Below are positions 10,324 to 20,590 of a stretch of DNA of 64,000 nucleotides, piece after piece (positions within the stretch are counted from its first letter, which is position 1; the number at the start of each line of letters is the position of its first letter). The translations under genes were made by a program, and so were the position numbers. Where the stretch lies: contig NZ_JFYN01000041.1 of NCBI RefSeq assembly GCF_000631985.1, positions 248,001 through 312,000 of the forward strand, given 5' to 3'. Below the pieces are notes generated by a model. The model worked only from the letters and a program-made list of their open reading frames with translations. It was not told the origin of the DNA and did no database searches. Origin of the DNA: Pseudomonas sp. RIT288. GTDB lineage: Bacteria; Pseudomonadota; Gammaproteobacteria; Pseudomonadales; Pseudomonadaceae.

Positions 10324-10519
10324 GTTCCGCCTCCAAAACAGGGGTTATCCGGATCTATCAGGCCCTCAGCCTAGTTGGAAAGTGCCCCGGCCCGGCCTGC
10401 GAGTGTGCTTCCAGATGTTGCTCAGGCTTTGCGTTGCAGCTTGCCGCTCGCGCCCCCATCAAAAAAAACGATATACACTCCAGCCAATCGATAAAAACCG
10501 CCCACCGGGTACCCTCCTC

Positions 10520-11434
10520 ATGATGACCCTGCGTCAGATCCGTCACTTCATTGCGGTGGCCGAGACCGGCTCGATCTCCGCCGCTGCGCAAACCGCGTTC
10601 ATTTCCCAATCGACCCTGACCTTGGCGATCCAGCAACTGGAAGAGGAAATCGGCGTCAGCCTGTTCAGCCGTCACGCCAAGGGCATGACGCTGACTCATC
10701 AGGGTCATCAGTTCCTGCGGCAGGCGCACCTGATACTGGCAACGGTGGATAACGCCAAACGCAGCCTGCAACAAAGCACCGATCAGGTCGCCGGACAGTT
10801 GATCGTCGGCGTAACCAGCCTCGTCGCCGGTTATTACCTGGCCGATTTGCTGACCCGTTTCCAGCGCGCCTATCCCAACGTCGAGATCCGGGTGATGGAG
10901 GACGAGCGGCCGTACATCGAGCATTTGCTGGTCAGCGGCGAAATCGATGTCGGCGTGCTGATCCTCTCCAACCTCGAAGACCGTCACGCCCTGCAGACCG
11001 AAGTGCTGACCCACTCGCCGCATCGTCTGTGGCTGCCAGCCCAGCATCCACTGCTGGAACACGACAGCATCAACCTCGCCGACGTCGCTCGCGAGCCGTT
11101 GATTCAACTGAACGTCGACGAGATGGATCGCAATGCCCAACGCCTGTGGCGCGGCGCCGGGCTGCAACCGAAGATCACCCTGCGCACGGCATCCACCGAA
11201 GCCGTGCGAAGCCTCGTTGCAGCAGGTCTGGGTGTATCAATCCAGCCGGACATGACTTACCGCCCATGGTCGCTCGAAGGCGACATCATCGAAGCGCGGC
11301 CGATTGCCGACCTCAACCAGACCCTCGATGTCGGTCTGGCCTGGCGCCGCGGGACAGCGCGCCCTGCCCTGGTTGATCCATTTCTGACCGTGGCCCGCGA
11401 GCAGCCACACGGCGGACGCAAACCATCTATTTAA
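10520..11434 (+). CDS. LysR-family transcriptional regulator
   Basis: 304 residues from the ATG-ATG pair at 10520/10523. The winged helix-turn-helix is MTLRQIRHFIAVAETGSISA...STLTLAIQQLEEEIGVSLF, followed by the linker helix and a periplasmic-binding-protein-like effector domain (from about 90). An upstream in-frame ATG at 10316 would add a non-conserved extension and is unlikely. The gene is immediately 5' of, and co-oriented with, the aldehyde dehydrogenase and ABC importer genes. It may regulate polyamine or aminoaldehyde catabolism (inference). Confidence 0.88.
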   Translation: MMTLRQIRHFIAVAETGSISAAAQTAFISQSTLTLAIQQLEEEIGVSLFSRHAKGMTLTHQGHQFLRQAHLILATVDNAKRSLQQSTDQVAGQLIVGVTSLVAGYYLADLLTRFQRAYPNVEIRVMEDERPYIEHLLVSGEIDVGVLILSNLEDRHALQTEVLTHSPHRLWLPAQHPLLEHDSINLADVAREPLIQLNVDEMDRNAQRLWRGAGLQPKITLRTASTEAVRSLVAAGLGVSIQPDMTYRPWSLEGDIIEARPIADLNQTLDVGLAWRRGTARPALVDPFLTVAREQPHGGRKPSI

Positions 11435-11534
11435 TCGAATGCCACCTTCAGTATTTAGAATTTGTCGACCTCGGAGCCGCGCACTAGTCTTGCTGCATCT
11501 ATAAGACGGTCGGCTCCCGGGCACGGGAGCCACA

Positions 11535-13022
11535 ATGACCACACAAGAAAAGAGATCGCGGAAAATGGCTGGCGTGCAGACCCCGATGTGTACCGCGTTG
11601 TTGATCGACGGCGAACTGATCGCCGGGCAAGGTTTCGTCGAACCGATCCTCAACCCGGCCAGCGGTGAAATTCTCACCCACATCGCCGAGGCCAGCACCG
11701 AGCAGGTCGAAACCGCGATCCTCGCCGCTCATCGCGCTTTTGGCGAATGGTCACGCACCACGCCGCAACAACGTTCCAGTCTGCTGCTGGACATCGCCAA
11801 CGCCGTCGAAAAACACGCTGATTACCTCGCTCGCCTCGAAGCACTGAATTGCGGTAAGCCGCTGCACCTGGCGCGGCAGGACGATCTGACCGCCACTGTC
11901 GATGTGTTCCGCTTCTTCGCTGGCGCCGTGCGCTGCCAGACCGGTCAGCTCAGCGGCGAATACCTGCCGGGCTACACCAGCATGGTGCGTCGCGATCCGA
12001 TTGGCGTGGTGGCGTCGATCGCGCCGTGGAACTACCCGATCATGATGGCCGCGTGGAAAATCGCCCCGGCCCTCGCCGCCGGCAATACGCTGGTGTTCAA
12101 GCCGTCGGAACACACACCGCTGTCGATCCTCGCGTTGGCGCCAGCACTCGCCGAGATCCTGCCGCGTGGGGTGATCAACATCATCTGCGGTGGCGGCGAA
12201 GGCGTCGGCAGCCATCTGGTCGGGCACGCCAAGGTGCGCATGGTCTCGCTGACCGGCGATATCGTCACCGGGCAGAAGATCCTCCAGGCTGCGGCGAAAA
12301 CCCTGAAACGCACACACCTTGAACTCGGCGGCAAAGCCCCAGTGATTGTCTGCAACGACGCGGATATTCAAGCGGTGGTCGACGGCGTGCGCACCTACGG
12401 TTACTACAACGCCGGGCAGGACTGCACCGCTGCGTGCCGGATCTACGCGCAGGCCGGGATTCACGACAAACTGGTCGCCGAACTTGGTGCGGCAGTCAGC
12501 AGCCTGCGCTTCGCCGGCAAGCGTGATGCCGACAACGAGATCGGCCCGCTGATCAGCACCCGTCAGCGCGACCGCGTCGCCAGTTTCGTCGAGCGCGCCC
12601 TCGGCCAGCCGCACATCGAGCGCGTGACCGGCGCGGCGGTGCATTCCGGCGCCGGGTTCTTCTACCAGCCGACGTTGCTGGCCGGTTGCAAACAGACTGA
12701 TGAAATCGTCCAGCGCGAAGTGTTCGGCCCGGTGGTCACCGTGACCCGTTTCGACGAACTCGCGCAAGCCGTGGACTGGGCCAACGACTCCGAATACGGC
12801 CTCGCCTCATCGGTGTGGACGCAGAATCTGGACAAGGCAATGCAGGTCGCCGCCCGTTTGCAGTACGGCTGCACCTGGATCAACAGCCATTTCATGCTGG
12901 TCAGCGAAATGCCCCACGGCGGGCTGAAACGCTCCGGATACGGCAAAGACTTATCCAGTGATTCGCTGCAGGACTACAGCGTGGTGCGGCACATCATGGC
13001 CCGCCACGGCCAGCATCTCTGA
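11535..13022 (+). CDS. Aldehyde dehydrogenase, PatD-like (4-aminobutyraldehyde)
   Basis: NAD(P)-dependent oxidation of an aminoaldehyde, most likely 4-aminobutyraldehyde from putrescine, to the acid (4-aminobutyrate). Visible family motifs are the APWNYP segment, the LTGDIVTGQ cofactor loop, ELGGKAP with the general-base Glu, the catalytic Cys in [11 protein letters not shown], and EVFGPVV. The start at 11535 has the best Shine-Dalgarno (GGGAG, 6-nt spacing). ATGs at 11565 and 11586 would give lengths closer to E. coli PatD. It is paralogous to the dehydrogenase at 17398-18822, and the two bracket the ABC importer. Confidence 0.88.
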   Translation: MTTQEKRSRKMAGVQTPMCTALLIDGELIAGQGFVEPILNPASGEILTHIAEASTEQVETAILAAHRAFGEWSRTTPQQRSSLLLDIANAVEKHADYLARLEALNCGKPLHLARQDDLTATVDVFRFFAGAVRCQTGQLSGEYLPGYTSMVRRDPIGVVASIAPWNYPIMMAAWKIAPALAAGNTLVFKPSEHTPLSILALAPALAEILPRGVINIICGGGEGVGSHLVGHAKVRMVSLTGDIVTGQKILQAAAKTLKRTHLELGGKAPVIVCNDADIQAVVDGVRTYGYYNAGQDCTAACRIYAQAGIHDKLVAELGAAVSSLRFAGKRDADNEIGPLISTRQRDRVASFVERALGQPHIERVTGAAVHSGAGFFYQPTLLAGCKQTDEIVQREVFGPVVTVTRFDELAQAVDWANDSEYGLASSVWTQNLDKAMQVAARLQYGCTWINSHFMLVSEMPHGGLKRSGYGKDLSSDSLQDYSVVRHIMARHGQHL

Positions 13023-13105
13023 CTACGCTAATAACAAGCCGCCAACGGCATGCTTCACCGCGTTCACAACTGCCCCGACCATAATTTAAAGAAGAGGGTT
13101 CAACC

Positions 13106-14257
13106 ATGTTCGTGCACAAGACCGCACTGCTCAGTGCAATCACCACAGCCTTGCTGGCCAGCGCCAGCCTGCAAGCTGCCGAGCCGTTGAAGGCGGTCGG
13201 CGCCGGCGAGGGTCAGCTGGATATCGTGGCCTGGCCGGGCTACATCGAACGTGGCGAGAGCGACAAGGCCTACGACTGGGTGACCGGTTTCGAGAAGGAA
13301 ACCGGCTGCAAGGTCAACGTCAAGACCGCCGCGACCTCCGACGAGATGGTCAGTCTGATGGCCAAGGGCGGTTACGACCTGGTCACCGCGTCCGGTGATG
13401 CCTCGTTGCGCCTGATCGTGGGCAAGCGCGTGCAACCGATCAACACCGCATTGATCCCGAACTGGAACACCCTCGATCCGCGCCTGAAAGACGCGCCGTG
13501 GTACGTGGTCAACAACCAGACCTACGGCACCCCGTATCAGTGGGGCCCGAACGTGCTGATGTACAACACCAACGTGTTCAAGACGCCGCCGACCAGCTGG
13601 AACGTCCTGTTCGACGCGCAGAATTTCCCCGACGGCAAACCGAACAAGGGCCGCGTACAAGCCTATGACGGCCCGATCTACATCGCCGACGCGGCGCTGT
13701 ACCTGAAGACCGCCAAACCTGAGCTGGGGATCAAGGATCCGTATCAACTGACCGAAGCACAGTACAAGGCTGTGCTCGATCTGTTGCGCGCACAGCAGCC
13801 ATTGATTCACCGCTACTGGCACGACACCACGGTACAGATGAGCGACTTCAAGAACGAAGGTGTGGTGGCGTCGAGCGCGTGGCCGTATCAGGTCAACGGC
13901 CTGATCAACGAGAAACAGCCGATCGCTTCGACCATTCCGAAAGAAGGTGCTACCGGTTGGGCCGACACCACCATGCTGCATGCCGAGGCCAAGCACCCGA
14001 ACTGCGCGTACAAGTGGATGGACTGGTCGCTGCAGCCGAAAGTCCAGGGTGACGTGGCGGCGTGGTTTGGTTCGCTGCCAGCCGTGCCGGCGGCGTGCAA
14101 GGAGAGCGAACTGCTCGGTGCCGAGGGTTGCAAGACCAATGGCTTCGACCAGTTCGACAAGATCGCCTTCTGGAAAACCCCACAGGCTGAGGGCGGAAAA
14201 TTCGTGCCTTATAGCCGCTGGACCCAGGACTACATCGCGATCATGGGCGGCCGCTGA
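13106..14257 (+). CDS. ydcS: Polyamine-type ABC importer, periplasmic binding protein (YdcS-like)
   Basis: Captures the substrate, probably putrescine or a related polyamine, in the periplasm and delivers it to the YdcU/YdcV permease. It has 383 residues with a Sec signal peptide of about 24 residues ending in LQAAEP. The mature part is a type-II binding protein of the PotD/SpuD class (WPGYIERGESDKAYDWV, KAATSDEMVSLM-type region, GVVASSAWPYQVNGL). The GAAGAGG Shine-Dalgarno lies upstream of the ATG. It is the first gene of the transporter set, in the same order as E. coli ydcSTUV-patD. Confidence 0.88.
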   Translation: MFVHKTALLSAITTALLASASLQAAEPLKAVGAGEGQLDIVAWPGYIERGESDKAYDWVTGFEKETGCKVNVKTAATSDEMVSLMAKGGYDLVTASGDASLRLIVGKRVQPINTALIPNWNTLDPRLKDAPWYVVNNQTYGTPYQWGPNVLMYNTNVFKTPPTSWNVLFDAQNFPDGKPNKGRVQAYDGPIYIADAALYLKTAKPELGIKDPYQLTEAQYKAVLDLLRAQQPLIHRYWHDTTVQMSDFKNEGVVASSAWPYQVNGLINEKQPIASTIPKEGATGWADTTMLHAEAKHPNCAYKWMDWSLQPKVQGDVAAWFGSLPAVPAACKESELLGAEGCKTNGFDQFDKIAFWKTPQAEGGKFVPYSRWTQDYIAIMGGR

Positions 14258-14270
14258 CACGCCGCTCACC

Positions 14271-14403
14271 TGTGGCGAGGGAGCTTGCTCCCGCTGGGTG
14301 GCGAAGCCGCCCCAAGACCTGGCAATGCGGTCTGCCATTCAAATCGCATGTGGCCAATTTGGGAGTGCTGCGCACTCCAGCGGGAGCAAGCTCCCTCGCC
14401 ACA
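14271..14403. repeat. REP doublet, family C (GTGGCGAGGGAGCTTGCTCCC)
   Basis: Inverted copies of TGTGGCGAGGGAGCTTGCTC flank about 85 bases between ydcS and ydcT. The element is inside the operon and may form a large hairpin in the mRNA that protects or separates the highly expressed binding-protein message. Confidence 0.85.
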
Positions 14404-14482
14404 AAAGCAACAAGATTCAGCTTTTTCAGAAGTCCAGGCGAGGACCGCTGCGACGGCCCACGCCTTTTTGGAGCACCGCACC

Positions 14483-15520
14483 ATGACGCTTGCAGTCCAG
14501 TTCACCAACGTCTCCCGGCAGTTCGGCGAGGTGAAGGCCGTTGACCGGGTTTCCATCGATATCCAGGACGGCGAGTTCTTTTCCATGCTCGGCCCTTCGG
14601 GCTCGGGCAAGACCACCTGCCTGCGCCTGATCGCCGGTTTCGAACAACCGAGCGCCGGCTCGATCCGCATTCACGGCGCCGAAGCGGCCGGTCTGCCGCC
14701 GTATCAGCGTGATGTAAACACCGTCTTCCAGGATTACGCACTGTTCCCGCACATGAACGTGCTGGACAACGTCGCCTACGGCTTGAAGGTCAAAGGCGTG
14801 AGCAAAACCGAACGCCACAAGCGCGCCGAAGAGGCATTGGACATGGTCGCCCTCGGTGGCTACGGCGCACGCAAACCGGTGCAGTTGTCCGGCGGTCAGC
14901 GCCAGCGGGTCGCCCTCGCCCGCGCCTTGGTCAATCGACCACGGGTGCTGTTGCTCGATGAACCGTTGGGCGCGCTCGACCTGAAACTGCGCGAGCAAAT
15001 GCAGAGCGAACTGAAGAAGCTGCAACGCCAGCTCGGCATCACCTTCATCTTCGTTACCCACGACCAGACAGAAGCATTGTCGATGTCCGACCGCGTGGCG
15101 GTGTTCAACAAGGGCCGCATTGAACAGGTCGACACCCCGCGCAATCTGTACATGAAACCCACCACCACCTTCGTCGCCGAATTCGTCGGCACTTCGAACG
15201 TGATCCGTGGCGATCTGGCGCGCCAGCTCAGCGGCCATCCGCAGCCGTTTTCGATCCGCCCCGAGCACGTGCGTTTCGCCGAAGGCCCCCTCGCCAGCCA
15301 CGAAATCGAAGTCAGCGGTCTGCTCCACGACATCCAGTATCAGGGCAGCGCCACGCGTTATGAACTGACGCTGGAAAACGGCCAGACCCTGAGCATCAGC
15401 CACGCCAACAATCAGTGGATCGACAGCAGCGCACAACACCAGCCCGGCCAGCGCCTGAGCGCGCGCTGGGCGCGGGAAGCAATGATCCCGTTGCACGACA
15501 CCGTGGCCGGCGGGGTGTGA
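14483..15520 (+). CDS. ydcT: Polyamine-type ABC importer ATPase (YdcT-like)
   Basis: ATP-hydrolysing subunit of the importer. It has 345 residues from the ATG at 14483 (GGAG upstream): Walker A GPSGSGKTT, Q-loop VFQDYALFPH, signature LSGGQRQRVALARAL, Walker B VLLLDEPLGALD, H-loop THD, then a C-terminal TOBE domain (RPEHVRF...). Longer in-frame starts run through the REP element and are rejected. It is followed after one base by ydcU. Confidence 0.92.
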   Translation: MTLAVQFTNVSRQFGEVKAVDRVSIDIQDGEFFSMLGPSGSGKTTCLRLIAGFEQPSAGSIRIHGAEAAGLPPYQRDVNTVFQDYALFPHMNVLDNVAYGLKVKGVSKTERHKRAEEALDMVALGGYGARKPVQLSGGQRQRVALARALVNRPRVLLLDEPLGALDLKLREQMQSELKKLQRQLGITFIFVTHDQTEALSMSDRVAVFNKGRIEQVDTPRNLYMKPTTTFVAEFVGTSNVIRGDLARQLSGHPQPFSIRPEHVRFAEGPLASHEIEVSGLLHDIQYQGSATRYELTLENGQTLSISHANNQWIDSSAQHQPGQRLSARWAREAMIPLHDTVAGGV

Positions 15521-15521
15521 A

Positions 15522-16457
15522 ATGAGCACGCTCACGATGACTCAAACAGCGCCCTTGCGCCGGTTTTCCAACCTGCTTTATCGCAAGCCGAATCTGTATC
15601 TGTCGCTGCTGCTGGTGCCGCCACTGCTGTGGTTCGGCGCGATTTATCTCGGCTCGCTGCTGGTGCTGTTGTGGCAGGGTTTCTACACCTTCGACGACTT
15701 CACCATGGCGGTCACCCCTGACCTCACGCTGGCGAATTTCGCTGCGCTGTTTCAGCCGTCGAACTTCGACATCATCCTGCGCACGCTGAGCATGGCCATC
15801 GTCGTGTCGATCGCCAGCGCCATTGTCGCGTTCCCGATTGCCTATTACATGGCGCGCTACACCACCGGCAAGACCAAGGCGTTTTTCTACATCGCGGTGA
15901 TGCTGCCGATGTGGGCCAGTTACATCGTCAAGGCCTATGCGTGGACGTTGTTGCTGGCCAAGGGCGGCGTCGCACAATGGTTCGTCCAGCATCTGGGACT
16001 GGAGCCGGTCCTGCAGTTCATTCTGGGGATTCCCGGTGTCGGCGGCAGCACCCTGTCGACCTCACATCTGGGACGGTTCATGGTGTTCGTCTACATCTGG
16101 CTGCCGTTCATGATCCTGCCGATTCAGGCCTCGCTGGAGCGTCTGCCGCCGTCGCTGTTGCAGGCTTCCGCCGACCTTGGCGCCAAGCCGCGTCAGACCT
16201 TTATGCAGGTGATTCTGCCGCTGTCGATTCCGGGAATTGCTGCCGGATCGATCTTCACGTTCTCGCTGACCCTGGGCGATTTCATCGTGCCGCAACTGGT
16301 CGGGCCGCCCGGCTACTTCGTTGGCAGCATGGTGTACGCGCAGCAAGGTGCGATCGGCAACATGCCGATGGCCGCAGCGTTCACGTTGGTGCCGATTGTC
16401 TTGATCGCGATTTACCTGTCCATCGTCAAACGTCTGGGGGCCTTCGATGCACTCTGA
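15522..16457 (+). CDS. ydcU: ABC importer permease (YdcU-like)
   Basis: Inner-membrane permease subunit, 311 residues with about six membrane helices. An N-terminal helix ([20 protein letters not shown]) is followed by the ABC-type permease core. The EAA loop that docks the ATPase reads [20 protein letters not shown]. It begins one base after the ydcT stop and overlaps ydcV by 11 bases, so the two permeases are probably made together as a heterodimer. Confidence 0.9.
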   Translation: MSTLTMTQTAPLRRFSNLLYRKPNLYLSLLLVPPLLWFGAIYLGSLLVLLWQGFYTFDDFTMAVTPDLTLANFAALFQPSNFDIILRTLSMAIVVSIASAIVAFPIAYYMARYTTGKTKAFFYIAVMLPMWASYIVKAYAWTLLLAKGGVAQWFVQHLGLEPVLQFILGIPGVGGSTLSTSHLGRFMVFVYIWLPFMILPIQASLERLPPSLLQASADLGAKPRQTFMQVILPLSIPGIAAGSIFTFSLTLGDFIVPQLVGPPGYFVGSMVYAQQGAIGNMPMAAAFTLVPIVLIAIYLSIVKRLGAFDAL

Positions 16458-17256
16458 GCGCGCTTCACCGGGCCTGCGCATTGCTGCCTGGGGCGGGTTG
16501 GTGTTTCTGCACTTCCCGATCCTGATCATCTTTCTTTACGCCTTCAACACCGAAGAAGCCGCGTTCAGCTTTCCGCCGAAGGGCTTCACCCTGCACTGGT
16601 TCAGCGTGGCGTTTTCCCGGCCGGATGTGCTGGAGGCGATCAAGCTCTCGCTGCAGATTGCCGCCATCGCCACGTTGATCGCGATGGTGCTCGGCACGCT
16701 GGCTTCAGCGGCGTTGTACCGCCGTGACTTCTTCGGCAAGCAGGGCATTTCGCTGATGCTGATTTTGCCGATCGCGCTGCCGGGGATCATCACCGGGATC
16801 GCGTTGCTGGCGACGTTCAAGACGCTGGGGATCGAGCCGGGGATGTTCACCATCATCGTCGGCCACGCGACCTTCTGTGTGGTGATCGTCTACAACAACG
16901 TCATCGCCCGCCTGCGCCGCACTTCGCACAGCCTGATCGAGGCCTCGATGGATCTGGGTGCCGACGGCTGGCAGACCTTTCGCTACATCATCCTGCCGAA
17001 CCTCGGCTCGGCCTTGCTGGCTGGCGGCATGCTCGCCTTTGCGCTGTCGTTCGACGAAATCATCGTCACCACGTTCACCGCCGGGCATGAGCGCACGTTG
17101 CCGTTGTGGCTGCTCAATCAACTGAGCCGGCCACGGGATGTGCCGGTGACCAATGTCGTCGCCATGCTGGTGATGATGGTGACCATGTTGCCGATCCTTG
17201 GCGCGTACTACCTGACCCGGGGTGGCGAGAGTGTCGCCGGTAGTGGCGGGAAATAA
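16447..17256 (+). CDS. ydcV: ABC importer permease (YdcV-like)
   Basis: Second permease subunit, 269 residues with about six membrane segments. The EAA loop is [21 protein letters not shown] terminal helix lies near [19 protein letters not shown]. It overlaps the end of ydcU by 11 bases. A family-B REP doublet follows, then the second aldehyde dehydrogenase, so the polyamine operon probably continues to 18822. Confidence 0.9.
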   Translation: MHSERASPGLRIAAWGGLVFLHFPILIIFLYAFNTEEAAFSFPPKGFTLHWFSVAFSRPDVLEAIKLSLQIAAIATLIAMVLGTLASAALYRRDFFGKQGISLMLILPIALPGIITGIALLATFKTLGIEPGMFTIIVGHATFCVVIVYNNVIARLRRTSHSLIEASMDLGADGWQTFRYIILPNLGSALLAGGMLAFALSFDEIIVTTFTAGHERTLPLWLLNQLSRPRDVPVTNVVAMLVMMVTMLPILGAYYLTRGGESVAGSGGK

Positions 17257-17265
17257 ATCCCCCCT

Positions 17266-17345
17266 GTAGGAGCTGCCGCAGGCTGCGATCTTCTGATGTT
17301 TTTTTAGATCAAGATCAAAAGATCGCAGCCTGCGGCAGCTCCTAC
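17266..17345. repeat. REP doublet, family B
   Basis: GTAGGAGCTGCCGCAGGCTG and its inverted copy flank a T/A-rich loop between ydcV and the second aldehyde dehydrogenase. Confidence 0.88.
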
Positions 17346-17397
17346 ACGGGATCCGGTTTCTCCAGAGAAAAATAATGGATTCGCAGAGGACAGAACC

Positions 17398-18822
17398 ATG
17401 CAAACCAGACTCTTGATCAACGGCCATCTGGTCAACGGCGAAGGCCCGGCCCAACCGGTGCTCAACCCGGCGCTCGGCAGCGTACTGGTGGAAATCAACG
17501 AAGCCAGCGAGGCCCAGGTTGATGCCGCCGTGCGCGCCGCCGACAGCGCGTTCGCCGAGTGGTCGCAAACCACGCCGAAAGACCGTTCGCTGCTGCTGCT
17601 CAAACTCGCCGACGCCATCGAATCCCATGGCGAGGAACTGGCGAAACTCGAATCCGACAACTGCGGCAAACCCTACAGCGCCGCGCTGAACGACGAGATC
17701 CCGGCGATTGCCGACGTGTTCCGTTTCTTCGCCGGCGCCAGCCGTTGCATGAGCGGTTCGGCCGGCGGCGAATACCTGCCCGGCCACACCTCGATGATCC
17801 GCCGCGACCCGGTGGGCGTGATCGCGTCCATCGCGCCGTGGAATTACCCGCTGATGATGGTCGCCTGGAAAATCGCCCCGGCCCTCGCTGCCGGTAATAC
17901 CGTGGTGCTCAAGCCGTCGGAACAAACCCCGCTGACCGCGCTGCGTCTGGCCGAACTGGCGTCGGAAATCTTCCCGGCGGGTGTACTCAATCTGGTGTTC
18001 GGCCGTGGTCCTACCGTCGGCAGCCCGCTGGTCACGCATCCGAAAGTGCGCATGGTCTCGCTGACCGGCTCCATCGCCACTGGCTCGAACATCATTTCCA
18101 GCACCGCCGACAGCGTCAAACGCATGCACATGGAACTGGGCGGCAAGGCGCCGGTGATCATCTTCGACGACGCCGACATCGATGCCGCCGTCGAAGGCAT
18201 TCGCACCTTCGGGTTCTACAACGCCGGACAGGACTGCACCGCCGCGTGCCGGATCTACGCGCAGCAAGGCATCTACGACCGGTTCGTCGAAAAGCTCGGC
18301 GCAGCGGTCAGCAGCATCAAGTACGGCTTGCAGGATGATCCGTCGACCGAGTTGGGGCCGTTGATCACTGCGCAACATCGCGACCGCGTGGCTGCTTTCG
18401 TCGAACGCGCCGTGGCGCAGTCGCACATTCGCTTGATCACCGGCGGCAAGACTGTGGAAGGCGACGGTTTCTTCTTCGAACCGACGGTGCTGGCCGACGC
18501 GCAGCAGGATGACGAGATCGTCCGCCGCGAAGTGTTCGGGCCGGTAGTGTCGGTGACCAAGTTCACCGATGAAGCGCAGGCGCTGGCGTGGGCCAACGAC
18601 TCCGACTACGGCCTCGCCTCTTCAGTGTGGACGGCGGATGTCGGACGCGCGCATCGCTTGTCGGCGCGGCTGCAGTACGGCTGCACCTGGGTTAACACAC
18701 ACTTCATGCTCGTCAGCGAAATGCCGCATGGCGGTCAGAAATTGTCCGGCTACGGCAAGGACATGTCCATGTACGGGCTGGAGGACTACACCACGGTTCG
18801 GCATGTGATGTTCAAGCACTAA
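17398..18822 (+). CDS. patD: Aldehyde dehydrogenase, PatD/YdcW-like (4-aminobutyraldehyde)
   Basis: Oxidises 4-aminobutyraldehyde (1-pyrroline) to 4-aminobutyrate in putrescine degradation. It has 474 residues, the same length as E. coli PatD, and begins [16 protein letters not shown]. It carries APWNYP, ELGGKAP, catalytic Cys in [11 protein letters not shown] and REVFGPVV. It is downstream of the YdcSTUV-like importer, as in enterobacteria. It shares long identical blocks with the dehydrogenase at 11535-13022, so the cluster carries two copies of this step, perhaps with different substrates or induction (inference). Confidence 0.88.
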   Translation: MQTRLLINGHLVNGEGPAQPVLNPALGSVLVEINEASEAQVDAAVRAADSAFAEWSQTTPKDRSLLLLKLADAIESHGEELAKLESDNCGKPYSAALNDEIPAIADVFRFFAGASRCMSGSAGGEYLPGHTSMIRRDPVGVIASIAPWNYPLMMVAWKIAPALAAGNTVVLKPSEQTPLTALRLAELASEIFPAGVLNLVFGRGPTVGSPLVTHPKVRMVSLTGSIATGSNIISSTADSVKRMHMELGGKAPVIIFDDADIDAAVEGIRTFGFYNAGQDCTAACRIYAQQGIYDRFVEKLGAAVSSIKYGLQDDPSTELGPLITAQHRDRVAAFVERAVAQSHIRLITGGKTVEGDGFFFEPTVLADAQQDDEIVRREVFGPVVSVTKFTDEAQALAWANDSDYGLASSVWTADVGRAHRLSARLQYGCTWVNTHFMLVSEMPHGGQKLSGYGKDMSMYGLEDYTTVRHVMFKH

Positions 18823-18826
18823 AAGC

Positions 18827-18905
18827 AAAAAGATCGCAGCCTGCGGCAGCTCCTACAAGATGGACGCCGTGCTCCTGTAGGAGCTGCCGCAGGCTGCGAT
18901 CTTTT
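18827..18905. repeat. REP doublet, family B
   Basis: Here the arms point outward relative to most family-B doublets: AAAAGATCGCAGCCTGCGG...CTCCTAC comes first and GTAGGAG...GATCTTTT second. Confidence 0.87.
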
Positions 18906-19047
18906 CCGCGACACATGGATGATGTCGGCGATTCACCACCAGGCTTAACCGAAACCAAAACAATAACTACCGACCCGGGCGGCGCCCGCAAAGCCCCGCC
19001 ACGGCCTCGGCCATCCGAAATCTGCCGATTTCACGGAGCAAACACCC

Positions 19048-20532
19048 ATGAGTGCCTCACCCGAATTCTCGGCCGCCGTTGCCGACAGCGATGCCGAACA
19101 ACTGCGCAAACTCGGCTACACCTCGAACTTCAACCGCAGCATGAGCCTGTGGGAAAACTTCGCGTTAGGTTTCACCTATCTGTCACCGGTCGTAGGGGTT
19201 TATACCCTGTTCGGCCTGTGCCTCGCCGCGGGTGGGCCACCGATGTTCTGGGCCTACTTGCTGGTCGGCTGCGGGCAGTTGCTGGTGTGTCTGATCTTCG
19301 GCGAAGTGGTTTCGCAGTTCCCGATTTCCGGCGGTGTTTATCCTTGGGCACGACGTCTGGTCGGCAAGAAATGGGCATGGATGGTCGGCTGGATCTACTC
19401 CATCGCTCTGTGTGTGACCATCGCGGCAGTCGCCGTCGGTGCCGGCCCGTATCTGGCGGCGATGCTCGGGTTTGAGCCGAGCAACAACACCAACATCGTC
19501 ATCGCGCTGGTGCTGACCCTGTTCGCCACGCTGGTGAATCTGAGCGGCACCAAAGTACTGGCGCGCATTGCCATGTTCGGCTTCCTCTGCGAACTGGTCG
19601 GCGCGGTGATCGTCGGCGTGTACCTGCTGATCTTCGAGCGCCACCAACCGCTGAGCGTACTGTTCAACACTTTCGACATCAGCGTCGATGGCTCGTACCT
19701 GCCGGCGTTCCTCACCGCTTCGCTGGCGGGGATGTTCCTCTACTACGGCTTCGAGGCTTGCGGCGACGTCGCCGAAGAAACCCCGAACCCCAGCGCGAAA
19801 ATCCCGGTGGCCATGCGCATGACCATCTACATCGGCGGCGTCGCGGCGATGTTCGCCTGCCTGGCGCTGATCCTCGCCGTGCCGGACATGCAAGCGGTGA
19901 TCAACGGCACCGACAAAGACCCGGTCACCACCATCCTCAACAACGCCTTCGGCCCGATCGGCTCGAAAGTGGTGATGGGCGTGGTGATGATTTCCTTCAT
20001 CTCCTGCGTCATCAGCCTGCAGGCCGCAGCGAGTCGTCTGCTGTACTCCTACGCTCGCGATGAAATGGTCATCGGCAGCCGACTGCTGAAAAAGATTTCT
20101 CCTACAACCCAGGTGCCGGTTGCCGCGCTGTTCGTGTCCGGCGTACTGCCCGCCCTGATCATCGCCCTCGGTTTCTTCCTGCAAGACGCCGTCGCCACCA
20201 TCGTCAGCTTCGCCGCCATCGGCATCTACCTCGCGTTCCAGATGATCGTCCTCGCCGCGCTGTACGCCCGCAGCAAAGGCTGGAAACCCAGCGGCAAATT
20301 CACCCTCGGCGCCTGGGGCTGGCCAGTGAACATCGGCGCGCTGGTGTATGGCGTCGGCGCGATCATCAACATGGCCTGGCCACGCACGCCGGATGCGGCT
20401 TGGTATGTGAACTATGCGATGGTGTTGAGCACGGCCATCGTGATTGGACTGGGGTTGGTTTATATGTGGATCGGCAAGCCGTATGACCATGGGAAGGCGC
20501 CGGCTGGGGATGCGTGGAAGGTGAGTCGCTAA
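19048..20532 (+). CDS. APC-family amino acid/polyamine permease
   Basis: Secondary transporter of the amino acid-polyamine-organocation superfamily, 494 residues with about twelve membrane helices. It begins with a short hydrophilic N-terminus (about 40 residues) followed by the first helix GFTYLSPVVGVYTLFGL. The sequence resembles the eukaryote-like ACT/choline-GABA permease branch (FYYGFEACGDVAEE-type segment with a conserved Glu). Its position after two aminobutyraldehyde dehydrogenases suggests import of 4-aminobutyrate, putrescine or a similar amine. The exact substrate cannot be read from sequence. Confidence 0.85.
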   Translation: MSASPEFSAAVADSDAEQLRKLGYTSNFNRSMSLWENFALGFTYLSPVVGVYTLFGLCLAAGGPPMFWAYLLVGCGQLLVCLIFGEVVSQFPISGGVYPWARRLVGKKWAWMVGWIYSIALCVTIAAVAVGAGPYLAAMLGFEPSNNTNIVIALVLTLFATLVNLSGTKVLARIAMFGFLCELVGAVIVGVYLLIFERHQPLSVLFNTFDISVDGSYLPAFLTASLAGMFLYYGFEACGDVAEETPNPSAKIPVAMRMTIYIGGVAAMFACLALILAVPDMQAVINGTDKDPVTTILNNAFGPIGSKVVMGVVMISFISCVISLQAAASRLLYSYARDEMVIGSRLLKKISPTTQVPVAALFVSGVLPALIIALGFFLQDAVATIVSFAAIGIYLAFQMIVLAALYARSKGWKPSGKFTLGAWGWPVNIGALVYGVGAIINMAWPRTPDAAWYVNYAMVLSTAIVIGLGLVYMWIGKPYDHGKAPAGDAWKVSR

Positions 20533-20542
20533 GCGCTTCTGC

Positions 20543-20567
20543 CCCCGGCACCGACAAGGTGTCGGGG
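20543..20567 (+). terminator. Possible terminator after the APC permease
   Basis: A 10-bp stem CCCCGGCACC/GGTGTCGGGG with one G-U pair and a GACAA loop lies 11 bases after the stop codon. The T-tract is weak (TTC). Confidence 0.45.
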
Positions 20568-20590
20568 TTCAGCAAAGACGAAAAAAGTCA

